Assembly (NCBI GenBank): GCA_002346645.1 | Contig: DEAD01000006.1 | Location: forward strand, 1 to 64,000 | Length of the DNA: 64,000 nt | Origin: Dehalococcoidia bacterium UBA2991 | GTDB lineage: Bacteria; Chloroflexota; Dehalococcoidia; Tepidiformales; Tepidiformaceae | Direction: 5' to 3' | Position numbers and translations under genes: made by a program | The notes under the pieces: generated by a model | Told to the model about the DNA's origin: nothing | What the model saw: the letters and a program-made list of their open reading frames with translations, nothing else | The model's database searches: none | Part shown: positions 1-8,311 of the stretch, one piece after another | How the letters are laid out: every line of letters begins with the position of its first letter | Position numbering within the stretch: the stretch's first letter is position 1

Positions 1-48
1 CTCTGTGGCCTTTTCGGTAGGAGTGGTGTAACCAGTTTCGATGACCAT
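1..48 (-). CDS. N-terminus of an unknown protein, cut by the window edge
   Basis: An ATG at 48 on the minus strand opens a frame with no stop to the window edge and reads MVIETGYTTPTEKATE. A good Shine-Dalgarno (GGGGAG) sits 7 nt before the ATG. It lies 114 nt downstream of the hydrolase gene on the same strand, so it may be the next gene of that run. Sixteen residues are too few to assign a family. Confidence 0.5.
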   Translation of the reverse strand, partial: MVIETGYTTPTEKATE

Positions 49-162
49 AACGTGGCTCCCCGGCAACGCACTGCTTTGGCATTCTGCAGTGCTAAGTGAT
101 GAAAAGAATGCTACGCCAGCAGGCCACAGGGCGCGAGGGCAACACCAAGCAGCAGAGACAAT

Positions 163-987
163 CTACTTACTTAGAAGGAAGGCGATGATGCGCTCAGCTG
201 CATCGGCATCTTGCCAGAAAAACCCGTGCCCACCCCTAAACTCCTCATAGCGGGCACCTGGAATCTGTGAAGCAATCGCACGGCCATTCTTAGGTGGGGC
301 AATTCCGTCATATGTGCCTGCACAGACCAAGACAGGCATGGTAAGTAACGGGAGGCGGTCAAATGCATCATGTTGGATACGCGCCTCGAGCTGAAGCCGC
401 TTACCAAGCGCACGCCGCGGAGAGTCTTCTCCAATGGCGTTCATCTTTCGACGCTGAGCCAAAAGCGCATCAAACTCTTGCTTATTATTATCCTCCCACT
501 CAGGAGTGATGCGTATGTCGCTCAGACGAAGCTGGGTTCTTATTCGCATTTCGGAATCCAGAGCCTGGAGTTTGTGCAGGGGATAGGAAGAATTCCCGCC
601 CCCCCCGCTTGACGTGCAATTCAGAACCAGTCTCTCGACACGTTCCGGAAAAGTAGCTGCAAACTCCTGCGCAACCATGCCACCAAACGACGTGCCCATA
701 ATCATGCATTGGTCCCAGCCAACCGCATCAAGAAGAGCGGCCGCATCTGCTGCATACCCAGCCATGCAATAGGGACCATCAGGGATGTCGGACTGGCCTA
801 GGCCACGCTGATCGTACGAAAGAGTTGTGAACCCCTTACCCAGAAGAGAAGCTAGTCCTGGACGGCGGCGGAGATCACCGCCAGTACCGCTGATAACAAG
901 AACCCGGGGGCCTTCTCCCCGCAACTCGTAGTAGATATCGATACCGCCGGCTCTGGCAAAAGGCACAACTGCTATACCTCGTGCCAT
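163..987 (-). CDS. alpha/beta hydrolase
   Basis: A 274-residue cytoplasmic alpha/beta-hydrolase fold enzyme. The nucleophile elbow is GTSFGG with Ser100. The likely acid is Asp227 (CAGTYDG) and the base is His254 (RGGHGFF), giving a complete Ser-Asp-His triad. An oxyanion-type SGTGG loop is near residue 33, and the YDQRGLGQSD stretch is typical of the family. No signal peptide is seen. The start overlaps the end of dapF by 16 nt, so translation is probably coupled. It is the last complete gene of the glycolysis/dapF run. The substrate cannot be read from sequence; an esterase, a lactonase or an enol-lactone hydrolase are all possible. Confidence 0.85.
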   Translation of the reverse strand: MARGIAVVPFARAGGIDIYYELRGEGPRVLVISGTGGDLRRRPGLASLLGKGFTTLSYDQRGLGQSDIPDGPYCMAGYAADAAALLDAVGWDQCMIMGTSFGGMVAQEFAATFPERVERLVLNCTSSGGGGNSSYPLHKLQALDSEMRIRTQLRLSDIRITPEWEDNNKQEFDALLAQRRKMNAIGEDSPRRALGKRLQLEARIQHDAFDRLPLLTMPVLVCAGTYDGIAPPKNGRAIASQIPGARYEEFRGGHGFFWQDADAAERIIAFLLSK

Positions 988-1811
988 TCCCCATCAAAAA
1001 CCCTAGCAGCCGGTCCTGTCATAAAGACAGAACCCACTCCGTCCCAGGAAAGCTGTAAATCCCCTCCAGGTAGGGAGTCGGTAATCACATCGCCGGTTCG
1101 TCCAGTAAGGCGCCCCGCTGCGCAAACAGCCGACGCGCTTGTACCTGATGCGAGAGTGATACCGGTACCACGTTCCCAAACACGATGGCGTACATGCCCA
1201 GAGTTCAGTACCTGTACCACCTGGAAATTCGTTCGATTGGGGAATAGGGCATGGTGCTCCACAAGCGGGCCAATGCGCTCAAGCGGAAAGTCTTCCACAT
1301 TACCCTCTACCCAATGGATAGCATGCGGGTTACCCATACTGGCGAGAGTGAGCTGCAGTTGCACACCATCTATTTCAAGGGGGAGATCGATAATGGGACC
1401 TGGGCCCTCTACTGCAGCAGGTAGAGAACTAGGAGCAAAGCTAGGCACGCCCATGTCAACGCGGGCTGCAACCACGATCCCGTTCTCGCGCAAAAGCTCC
1501 AGGGTTACAACACCAGCGAGGGTCTCGATCGCAACAACCTCAGTATCTTCTGGAAGCATGCCCTCCTCTACGGCGTATTTCGCAAGGCAACGGACACCGT
1601 TCCCACACATCTCAGCCTCAGAACCATCTGCGTTAAACATTCGCATGCGCAAGTCAGCTACCGCTGAGGGCAAAGCCAGAATCAAGCCATCACTTCCGAC
1701 TCCAAAATGGCGATCACTGATTCGCCGAGCGACATCCGCCCAGTCCTGGTCCAACTCTGGTTGAAGGTAGACGTAGTCATTGCCAAGGCCATGCATCTTC
1801 GTAATGCGCAT
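972..1811 (-). CDS. dapF: diaminopimelate epimerase (atypical active site)
   Basis: A 279-residue DapF, which interconverts LL- and meso-diaminopimelate in lysine and peptidoglycan synthesis. Family landmarks are clear: MHGLGND at residues 6-12, FNADGSEAEMCGNGVRC around 59-75 with the first catalytic cysteine at Cys69, MGNPH at 159-163 and the ERG motif at 213-215. The second catalytic cysteine, normally in an ACGTG motif, is Ser222 (LASGTSAS, codon TCA); a cysteine lies eight residues further on at 230. The gene starts 35 nt after miaA and overlaps the hydrolase by 16 nt. The MurE encoded further along has a DPR motif fitting a meso-DAP wall. Activity therefore seems expected, but the Ser222 change is unusual. 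Confidence 0.9.
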   Translation of the reverse strand: MRITKMHGLGNDYVYLQPELDQDWADVARRISDRHFGVGSDGLILALPSAVADLRMRMFNADGSEAEMCGNGVRCLAKYAVEEGMLPEDTEVVAIETLAGVVTLELLRENGIVVAARVDMGVPSFAPSSLPAAVEGPGPIIDLPLEIDGVQLQLTLASMGNPHAIHWVEGNVEDFPLERIGPLVEHHALFPNRTNFQVVQVLNSGHVRHRVWERGTGITLASGTSASAVCAAGRLTGRTGDVITDSLPGGDLQLSWDGVGSVFMTGPAARVFDGEWHEV

Positions 1812-1846
1812 GTTGGCGAGTGTACAACCGCAGATGTGGACGGTCG

Positions 1847-2758
1847 CTAGGCCGAAGTTTCCAAAAACTGCGTAACTACTTCCTCTGCCTCAGAAAAATC
1901 AGTAGTCCAACTAATACGGGAATCCTGTAACCGGAACCACTGACGCTGTCGTCGAGCAAGTCGCTTGGTGGAACGCTTGGTCAGCTCGATAGCTTTTTCC
2001 CTAGTTATGTCCTGTTTGATTTCCCTGACGGCCTCCGCATACCCGATAGACGACAGGGCGGAAGCATCGGCAGGAACTGCTGCATCAAGAATGGCTTGGG
2101 TTTCATCTACAAGCCCCGAAGCAAACATGGCCTCTACGCGTCTATTAATCCGCCAAACAAGCTCCTTCTCTTCGCAATGAACCCCCAGAATGCACGCTTC
2201 GAAATCAGGAGAACCCTTCGTTTGCCAAATAGATATAGGCCGACCTGTCATCTGCTGCACTTCAAGCGCCCGGATAACGCGACGAACATTACGCGCATCA
2301 ATACGGCCGGCGGCCTCTGGATCAACCGCTCGAAGCCGCCCATGTAGCGACTCAACTCCCTCCTTTTGAGCCACTGCCTCGAGTTCCGCTCGAAGATGGG
2401 GTTGGGGGGGGACATCAGGAACCTGCCATGCTTCAAGAAGGGCCCAAACATATTGCCCAGTACCACCTACCAACCAGGCAAATTCCCCACGCGCCCAAAT
2501 ATTTTCAAGGGCGGTGCGCGCATCCTTCCTATAGAGGGCCAGGCTATACGAGTCCGAAGGATCAGCAATATCGTAGAGATGATGTGGAATCAGCACCCTG
2601 GTTTCAGGCGAGGGCTTTGCCGTACCTATGTCCATGCCACGGTAAATCTGCCGGCTGTCCGCATTGACAATCTCCCCGCCAAACCTTTGGGCCAAGCTAA
2701 GAGCAAGAGCTGACTTACCAGAGGCGGTCGCCCCAATGACGGCAATTAGCCGTCTCAA
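1847..2758 (-). CDS. miaA: tRNA dimethylallyltransferase
   Basis: MiaA transfers a dimethylallyl group to the N6 of A37 in tRNAs that read UNN codons. The Walker A loop GATASGKS is close to the N-terminus, followed by NADSRQIYRGMDIGTAKP, the DIADP segment and the VGGTGQYVWAL motif, all typical of the family. I take the TTG at 2758, which gives the usual short N-terminus before the P-loop; another TTG at 2779 lies inside the end of tpiA. No clear Shine-Dalgarno is visible, so translation is probably coupled to tpiA, which ends 4 nt before this start. The length of 303 residues is normal. Confidence 0.92.
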   Translation of the reverse strand: MRRLIAVIGATASGKSALALSLAQRFGGEIVNADSRQIYRGMDIGTAKPSPETRVLIPHHLYDIADPSDSYSLALYRKDARTALENIWARGEFAWLVGGTGQYVWALLEAWQVPDVPPQPHLRAELEAVAQKEGVESLHGRLRAVDPEAAGRIDARNVRRVIRALEVQQMTGRPISIWQTKGSPDFEACILGVHCEEKELVWRINRRVEAMFASGLVDETQAILDAAVPADASALSSIGYAEAVREIKQDITREKAIELTKRSTKRLARRQRQWFRLQDSRISWTTDFSEAEEVVTQFLETSA

Positions 2759-2762
2759 GAAT

Positions 2763-3503
2763 TCAGTCCACTGCCGCAACTATGGCGGCAAACTGCTCAG
2801 AATTCAGGGAGGCTCCACCTACCAGAGCACCATCAATGTCAGGCTGGACAAAGAGCTCCCTGGCGTTACCGGGATTCACACTCCCGCCATACTGGATGCG
2901 AATAGCATCGGCCACGTCTCCGGCAAGCTCCCGCAGAAAGCCTCGAATATTTGCACATGCTTCCTGGGCTATCTCCGGTGTTGCCGTCTGTCCTGTGCCT
3001 ATGGCCCAGACGGGTTCATAGGCGACCGTTAGCCGCGGACTAAGTTCGTGGCCGGCAAGCCCGTCACGAACTTGCCGCCTGAGAACATCAGCCGTCACAC
3101 CGTTCTCACGTTGATCCAGGGTCTCCCCAACCGCCACTATAGGATCGAGAGCTGAAGCCAATACCGCAGCAACCTTTCGATTGACCCAATCATCGCTTTC
3201 TCCAAAGAAGGCCCGCCGCTCACTATGGCCGATAATGACGTAGCTGCAGTAGGACTCTAGAGCACTTACGCTCACCTCACCGGTAAAGGCGCCGGATGCT
3301 TCCCAGTAAACATCCTGGGCCCCCACAGAAACCCCACCTCCATTTACGACCTCACCAACAGCCTGGAGATGCGGAAAGGGGGGGCAAACAGCGATGTCGC
3401 AGGATGCTCCTGAAGTATCGTCCGCCACGGCTCTTGCAAGGGCGATGGCCTCTGTCCTAGAGGTGTTCATCTTCCAGTTACCAGCAATAAAAGGACGTCG
3501 CAT
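2763..3503 (-). CDS. tpiA: triosephosphate isomerase
   Basis: Interconverts dihydroxyacetone phosphate and glyceraldehyde 3-phosphate. The 246-residue TIM barrel is complete: Asn9 and Lys11 in AGNWKMN, His93 in IGHSERR, Glu163 in AYEPVWAIGTG and the phosphate-binding GGSVN and GALVGGASL loops near the end. The ATG at 3503 is preceded by GAGGAG at ideal spacing, so it is the start although the frame stays open further upstream. The Shine-Dalgarno overlaps the last codons of apgM. It forms a lower-glycolysis block with pgk and apgM. Confidence 0.96.
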   Translation of the reverse strand: MRRPFIAGNWKMNTSRTEAIALARAVADDTSGASCDIAVCPPFPHLQAVGEVVNGGGVSVGAQDVYWEASGAFTGEVSVSALESYCSYVIIGHSERRAFFGESDDWVNRKVAAVLASALDPIVAVGETLDQRENGVTADVLRRQVRDGLAGHELSPRLTVAYEPVWAIGTGQTATPEIAQEACANIRGFLRELAGDVADAIRIQYGGSVNPGNARELFVQPDIDGALVGGASLNSEQFAAIVAAVD

Positions 3504-3513
3504 CGAGGTCTCC

Positions 3514-4716
3514 TCAGGCTCCATATTTCTTAAGGCGACCTGCATGTGCCATAGCCAAAGGTAAGGCCTCAACGGCCGGGAAGATTCCGAGACTTCCACC
3601 AAGGCACTCACTCTCGGTCAGGTGCTGAACACTTCCTCCCCGGGTAAACGGAGAATTTAGCAAGAATGGCACCGGGTGCCACGAGTGCGCCGCCATGCTA
3701 GCGGGGGTCGAATGATCACCAGCGATCATAAGGACATCAGCCCCAAGCCCTGCGAGAGATGGCACATGCTTGTCAAACTCTTCCAGAGCACGCACCTTCG
3801 CGGCGAAGTCACCATCCTCTCCCGCTGCATCAGTCTTTTTGTAATGAATGAAAAAGTAGTCAAACTTATCCCAGTATTCCCGAGCGACTGAGAGTTGCTC
3901 TTCCATGCCTCCTGGACAGGCAAGGGCGCTCATCCCTGCAAGCTTGGCAAGCCCTCGGTACATCGGATACACAGCAAGGGCCGCAGCACGCAGTCCCCAT
4001 ATCTCCCTCATCTGAGGAAGAGCTGGATATGTAGCAAAGCCCCGAAGAGTGAGTCCATTTGCAACCGGTTCGTCAGCAAGCATCTCAGCAGCTTTGACAA
4101 CAAACTCGTTTACGTAGGAAGCAGTGCGCTCGCTAGCAGAATCAGTTCCCTTGGCAAATACTGGCGGTACCCCCTCACTTTGAGGGTCCGTAGTGGTTAC
4201 ATCCTCACCCAGACCACTACCACGTAGCACGAATACAAATCGGTGTTCGCGCACAGGCTCAATAAATAACTCGACTCCTTCTATTTCAATTGCTTGCAGG
4301 CGTTCAACAATCGCTGCTGACTTCTCACTAGCAATACGACCAGCGCGGCGGTCACTAATATTTCCATCGGCATCAAGCGTGCAGAAATTACCGCGAGCCG
4401 CCACGTCATCGGGGCCAAGCTCAAAGTCAATACCTACTGCTTCGAGGACCCCACGACCAATATCAAAGCGATATGGGTCGTAACCAAACAGCGCCAGGTG
4501 GCCGGGTCCGCTACCAGGCGTAATTCCCACTCCCACTGGCATGGTGAGACCCACATCAGAAGTTTCCGTAAGACGATCAAGATTGGGAGTGTCAGACTCC
4601 TCTAGCTCACTTCTTTCGGTTTCGGAACGGGCGAGGCCACCAAGCCCATCCAAAACACATAGCACAATTTTGGAATGCGCCGGCTGCTGCAGTTTCGCGG
4701 CTAGATCAAGATCCAT
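3514..4716 (-). CDS. apgM: 2,3-bisphosphoglycerate-independent phosphoglycerate mutase, archaeal type (ApgM)
   Basis: Converts 3-phosphoglycerate to 2-phosphoglycerate in the alkaline-phosphatase superfamily with two metal ions. The 400-residue length and the motifs VLDGLGG (metal Asp23), the catalytic-serine loop GSGPGHLALFGYDP at 68-81 (Ser69), and the C-terminal metal ligands in IAGDHSTP and HSWHPVPFLL identify the ApgM branch and not the longer GpmI. No Shine-Dalgarno is seen. A TAAGAT box lies 6 nt before the ATG, so the gene may also be read from its own leaderless promoter as well as from sua5-pgk upstream. Confidence 0.93.
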   Translation of the reverse strand: MDLDLAAKLQQPAHSKIVLCVLDGLGGLARSETERSELEESDTPNLDRLTETSDVGLTMPVGVGITPGSGPGHLALFGYDPYRFDIGRGVLEAVGIDFELGPDDVAARGNFCTLDADGNISDRRAGRIASEKSAAIVERLQAIEIEGVELFIEPVREHRFVFVLRGSGLGEDVTTTDPQSEGVPPVFAKGTDSASERTASYVNEFVVKAAEMLADEPVANGLTLRGFATYPALPQMREIWGLRAAALAVYPMYRGLAKLAGMSALACPGGMEEQLSVAREYWDKFDYFFIHYKKTDAAGEDGDFAAKVRALEEFDKHVPSLAGLGADVLMIAGDHSTPASMAAHSWHPVPFLLNSPFTRGGSVQHLTESECLGGSLGIFPAVEALPLAMAHAGRLKKYGA

Positions 4717-4722
4717 AGTCTG

Positions 4723-4728
4723 ATCTTA
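4723..4728 (-). promoter_or_regulatory. putative -10 box of a leaderless promoter for apgM
   Basis: TAAGAT on the minus strand lies 6 nt before the apgM ATG in the 58-nt gap after pgk. There is no Shine-Dalgarno. The same arrangement recurs at six other genes in the window. Confidence 0.4.
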
Positions 4729-4774
4729 CGGGCGGAGCAAGAGAGGGGCGAAACTCATAGCGCAACTAAGCTAA

Positions 4775-5998
4775 TCAATGGAGCTCATGGGGGAAACGAG
4801 AGGGGGCATCGAGCAGGGCTGTAATCCCAGGGAGAACGACCCCTTCAAGCATCTCCAATGAAGCACCTCCACCCGTGGACACATGCGTAAACCTCTCTGC
4901 CAGCCCGGAGCGGGCCACGACCGCAGCTGTTTCACCACCTCCTACAACAGTCGTTGCCTCAAGGTTGGCCAATGCACTAGCAAGGCCAAAGGAGCCCCTC
5001 GCGAATTGCTCAAGTTCAAACACACCCAGGGGGCCATTCCAGACAACCGCTGCTGCATTTGAGAGGACCTGCTCAAATGCAGCCAATGTTGCGGGCCCAA
5101 CATCCAGCACCATACAGTCGGTAGGAATCGCATCCACAGAGACCGTCTTCACAGGAATACCTGGAGAAAGCTCTGTGGCAACAACGGCATCCAATGGCAG
5201 GCCGACTGCAACACCTGCCGATGCTGCCCGCTCGAGGATACCCCGGGCCATATCCAACAAATCGTCCTCGACAAGAGAAACACCCACCTCAAATCCTTGT
5301 GCTTTCAAGAATGTGTTTGCCATACCACCACCTACAAGAAGACAGTCGAGCTTGGGCAGGAGATGGTCTATAGCGCTGATTTTGGTGCTTACCTTCGCAC
5401 CGCCTACGATTGCGACGAAGGGGTGGGGTGGAGCAGTCACAAGGGATCCCAGATAGCGCACCTCCTTCTCCAGCAAAAAGCCGGCGATGGCAGGAAGAAA
5501 GTCGGCAATGCCAACAGTTGAGGCATGGGCACGATGAGCTACACCAAAAGCATCGTTCACGTACAAGCTCGCCAACTCTGCAAGCTTTCCAGCAAAGTCT
5601 CTTTCATTAGCTTCTTCCTCAGAGTGGAAGCGGAGATTTTCGAGAAGGCCAACCTCTCCAGGCTGGAGAGAACGAGCAAGCTTTTTCGCCGACGGACCGA
5701 TAGAGTCCTCGGCAAAAAGCACCGGTTGACCAAGTAGCTCAGCCAGCCTCTCTCCAACAGGAGCAAGACTGAGCCCTGCTTCATGCTGACCTTTCGGGCG
5801 CCCCAAATGTGAGCAAATGAGGACAGCGGCACCCCTTCCTAGTAGGAATTCGATTGTAGGCAGGGACTCACGAATTCGGGTGTCGTCGGAGACAAGGGTG
5901 TCGTCCATAGGTACATTGAGGTCGGCCCGAAGGAGGACCCTCTCCCCCTCCACTGGGACATCCCTCACCGTAAGCTTTCCAATTCCTTCTCCGTTCAC
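4775..5998 (-). CDS. pgk: phosphoglycerate kinase
   Basis: Transfers phosphate from 1,3-bisphosphoglycerate to ADP. The 407-residue protein has the RADLNVP substrate loop at 24-30, the SHLGRPKG motif, ENLRFHSEEE, the VGGAKVSTK hinge, the WNGPLGVFE adenine-side motif and the C-terminal GGGETAAVV and STGGGASLE loops. The start is GTG, overlapping the sua5 stop as GTGA, so the two are translationally coupled. Order and strand place it first among the glycolytic genes of this run. Confidence 0.96.
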   Translation of the reverse strand: MNGEGIGKLTVRDVPVEGERVLLRADLNVPMDDTLVSDDTRIRESLPTIEFLLGRGAAVLICSHLGRPKGQHEAGLSLAPVGERLAELLGQPVLFAEDSIGPSAKKLARSLQPGEVGLLENLRFHSEEEANERDFAGKLAELASLYVNDAFGVAHRAHASTVGIADFLPAIAGFLLEKEVRYLGSLVTAPPHPFVAIVGGAKVSTKISAIDHLLPKLDCLLVGGGMANTFLKAQGFEVGVSLVEDDLLDMARGILERAASAGVAVGLPLDAVVATELSPGIPVKTVSVDAIPTDCMVLDVGPATLAAFEQVLSNAAAVVWNGPLGVFELEQFARGSFGLASALANLEATTVVGGGETAAVVARSGLAERFTHVSTGGGASLEMLEGVVLPGITALLDAPSRFPHELH

Positions 5999-6660
5999 TT
6001 TCTCGCTCCAGCGCTACTCACAACCTCGATCTCGGCAATCCCCAAAAACTTAGTTACTGTTCCTGCTGGAAGTGCCCCCTCCCGAAGAATGCGGGGCGGA
6101 CTCACACTGCAGTCGACTACGGTGGAATCAATGCCGTGAGGAGTAGGGCCATCATCAAGAGCCACTTCGCAATACTCCCCCAAAGATGCAATGGCCTGGG
6201 CACAGGTAGTTGAACTAGGGTCACCATGGCGATTAGCACTAGAGGCTGCCAGTGGAGCACCCAGGCTATCGAGCACCATCTGAAGAGTGGCGACAGGCGG
6301 CATACGCACCCCAACTGTTTGCCCTCCAGCAAGAGCAGGGCTCGTCCATCCCTCAACAGCTGGTGTGATGATGGTCCAAGGACCCGGTCCAAGGCCGTCG
6401 ACGAGCCTGATAGCATCGGGGCTTAGACGCGCATAGGAGCGGAGGGCCTCACGACTAGAAGGAAACAGGAGCTGCAGAGGCTCCTTTGGGTCCTTTTCTT
6501 TAGCCTCGTAAAGGGCTTTCACTGCTTTGTCACAACGGATATCGGCCACCACTCCATACACCGTATCGGTAGGGAGAATGCCAAGACTCCCATTACGCAG
6601 AGCCTGCACTGTAGCGGAGATAGATTCCGGTGAAGGTTCAGAAGCGGCAGGTAGAACCAT
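5995..6660 (-). CDS. L-threonylcarbamoyladenylate synthase (Sua5/YrdC family)
   Basis: A single-domain Sua5/YrdC/YciO protein of about 221 residues. It makes threonylcarbamoyl-AMP from threonine, bicarbonate and ATP for the t6A37 modification of ANN-decoding tRNAs. The signature ILPTDTVYGVV, the basic KEKDPKEPLQLLF region, GPWTIITP, VGVRMP and the SSANRHGDPS segment are present. There is no C-terminal Sua5 extension, so it is YrdC-sized. The ATG at 6660 is taken; a TTG at 6675 is the alternative, and neither has a Shine-Dalgarno. TATAGT at 6676-6681 could be a -10 element with a very short leader. It is divergent from guaA across about 60 nt. Confidence 0.88.
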   Translation of the reverse strand: MVLPAASEPSPESISATVQALRNGSLGILPTDTVYGVVADIRCDKAVKALYEAKEKDPKEPLQLLFPSSREALRSYARLSPDAIRLVDGLGPGPWTIITPAVEGWTSPALAGGQTVGVRMPPVATLQMVLDSLGAPLAASSANRHGDPSSTTCAQAIASLGEYCEVALDDGPTPHGIDSTVVDCSVSPPRILREGALPAGTVTKFLGIAEIEVVSSAGARK

Positions 6661-6720
6661 GCAATCGTTGACCAAACTATACAGTTTTGTTAGCGTCCAA
6701 GAACGGAGCGCTGAGCGGAT

Positions 6721-8304
6721 TTGGCAGACAACCTAACCGAAGCGACAAGCCCTGCTACCCCACGTTCACCGCGCGCAGCCATTGTCGTTATAGATTTCGG
6801 GTCGCAGTACAGCATGCTGATTGCTCGCCGCATCCGAGAACTTAACACCTACTGCGAGGTTGTCTCCTATAACGCAACCGCGGCGGAGTTGGACCACCTA
6901 GATATCCGCGGCTTCATCCTGTCTGGCGGCCCCAACAGTGTGTATGACGAAGGCGCTCCCCACGCCGCTGAGTGGGTTTTTACCTCGGGACTACCCATTC
7001 TGGGAATCTGCTACGGCATGCAACTCCTAGCCGAGCAGTTAGGAGGGAAAGTCGGACCCGGACGAGAGAGAGAATTCGGACCGGCAACGATTGCAGCTTC
7101 CCAGAACGTGCCCTTATTGGCAGACCTTCCAAGTGAACTCGACGTGTGGATGAGCCACGGCGACCGAATCGAGGAGCTCCCACCAGGTTTCTCCTCCGTG
7201 GCGGTCTCAGAAAACTCTCCAGTCGCAATAATGGCCGATATCCCGCGCGGCTATTACGGACTCCAGTTTCACCCAGAGGTTGTTCACACCCCCCGGGGTA
7301 AGGAACTAATAGCAAACTACGTGCACGGAGTTTGCGGGGCAGAAGCAAACTGGACACCAGGAAACTTCGTTCAGGAAGCCATTTCTTCCATCCGCGCCCA
7401 AGTGGGCACCGGAAGGATTATCTGTGGGCTCTCCGGTGGCGTAGATAGTGCCGTAGCAGCAACTCTCGTACATCGCGCAATAGGCGACCGGCTGACCTGC
7501 ATATTTGTCGACAACGGACTGCTTCGAGCCGGAGAAGCCGAGGACGTAGTCAATACCTTTGAACGAAACCTTCAGATGAACCTTCGGCACATCGATGCAA
7601 GTAAGCTTTTCATGTCCGGGCTGGTAGAGGTTACGAACCCAGAGACAAAAAGGATTCGCATCGGAAATACGTTCATTGAGGTATTTGAGGCGGAGGCGAA
7701 GAAGATCGAGGGCGCACACTTCCTCTGCCAAGGCACTCTCTACCCTGACGTTATCGAGAGCGCCTCACACGGAGCAGGATCAGCGCGCATAAAAAGCCAC
7801 CACAACGTCGGCGGATTACCCGAAAGGATGGAGTTAGAGCTGGTGGAGCCCCTGCGCTTCCTATTCAAAGACGAGGTCCGCCGAATTGGGGCTGAATTAG
7901 GGCTCTCAGACGAGATCCTTTGGCGACAGCCTTTCCCTGGACCAGGGCTGGCCGTTCGCATCATCGGCGAAGTGACCGAGGAGAAAGTTAGCGTCCTTCA
8001 AGCAGCCGACTCCATCTTCCTTGAAGAAGTTCACGCCGCCGGACTATATCGCGATCTTTGGCAGAGCTTCGCCGTGCTAACGGATTCGCGCACAGTTGGC
8101 GTAATGGGTGACTTTCGTACTTACGGAAACGCAATCGTTTTGCGGGCAGTAGTTGCAGAGGACGCAATGACAGCTGACTGGGCTCGACTTCCTTATGAAT
8201 TGTTAGCACGCGTCTCAAATCGAATCGTTAACGAGGTCCAAGCCGTGAACCGTGTTGCCTATGACATCACGAGCAAACCCCCGGGAACAATCGAATGGGA
8301 ATGA
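6721..8304 (+). CDS. guaA: GMP synthase (glutamine-hydrolysing)
   Basis: Amidates XMP to GMP with glutamine and ATP. The 527-residue protein has the class I glutamine amidotransferase domain at about 20-205 (Cys97 in LGICYGM, His184 and Glu186 in QFHPEV). The ATP-pyrophosphatase domain follows with the PP-loop LSGGVDS at 237-243, then the C-terminal dimerisation domain with PFPGPGLAVRI and SKPPGTIEWE. The start appears to be TTG at 6721, because no ATG or GTG lies between it and the conserved IVVIDFGSQYS strand. It leads the plus-strand guaA-purD-purE run. Confidence 0.96.
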   Translation: MADNLTEATSPATPRSPRAAIVVIDFGSQYSMLIARRIRELNTYCEVVSYNATAAELDHLDIRGFILSGGPNSVYDEGAPHAAEWVFTSGLPILGICYGMQLLAEQLGGKVGPGREREFGPATIAASQNVPLLADLPSELDVWMSHGDRIEELPPGFSSVAVSENSPVAIMADIPRGYYGLQFHPEVVHTPRGKELIANYVHGVCGAEANWTPGNFVQEAISSIRAQVGTGRIICGLSGGVDSAVAATLVHRAIGDRLTCIFVDNGLLRAGEAEDVVNTFERNLQMNLRHIDASKLFMSGLVEVTNPETKRIRIGNTFIEVFEAEAKKIEGAHFLCQGTLYPDVIESASHGAGSARIKSHHNVGGLPERMELELVEPLRFLFKDEVRRIGAELGLSDEILWRQPFPGPGLAVRIIGEVTEEKVSVLQAADSIFLEEVHAAGLYRDLWQSFAVLTDSRTVGVMGDFRTYGNAIVLRAVVAEDAMTADWARLPYELLARVSNRIVNEVQAVNRVAYDITSKPPGTIEWE

Positions 8305-8311
8305 GGACCTA

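Noticed and set aside
68..92. Inverted repeat GCACTGC/GCAGTGC with an 11-nt loop near the window start
   Set aside because: Possible terminator of the minus-strand run, but no T-tract and a long loop; too weak to call.
1156..1764. 202-codon plus-strand frame opposite dapF
   Set aside because: Ser/Thr/Arg-rich shadow of the dapF reading frame without family features.
5410..5610. Short frames opposite pgk
   Set aside because: Shadows of a well-supported gene.
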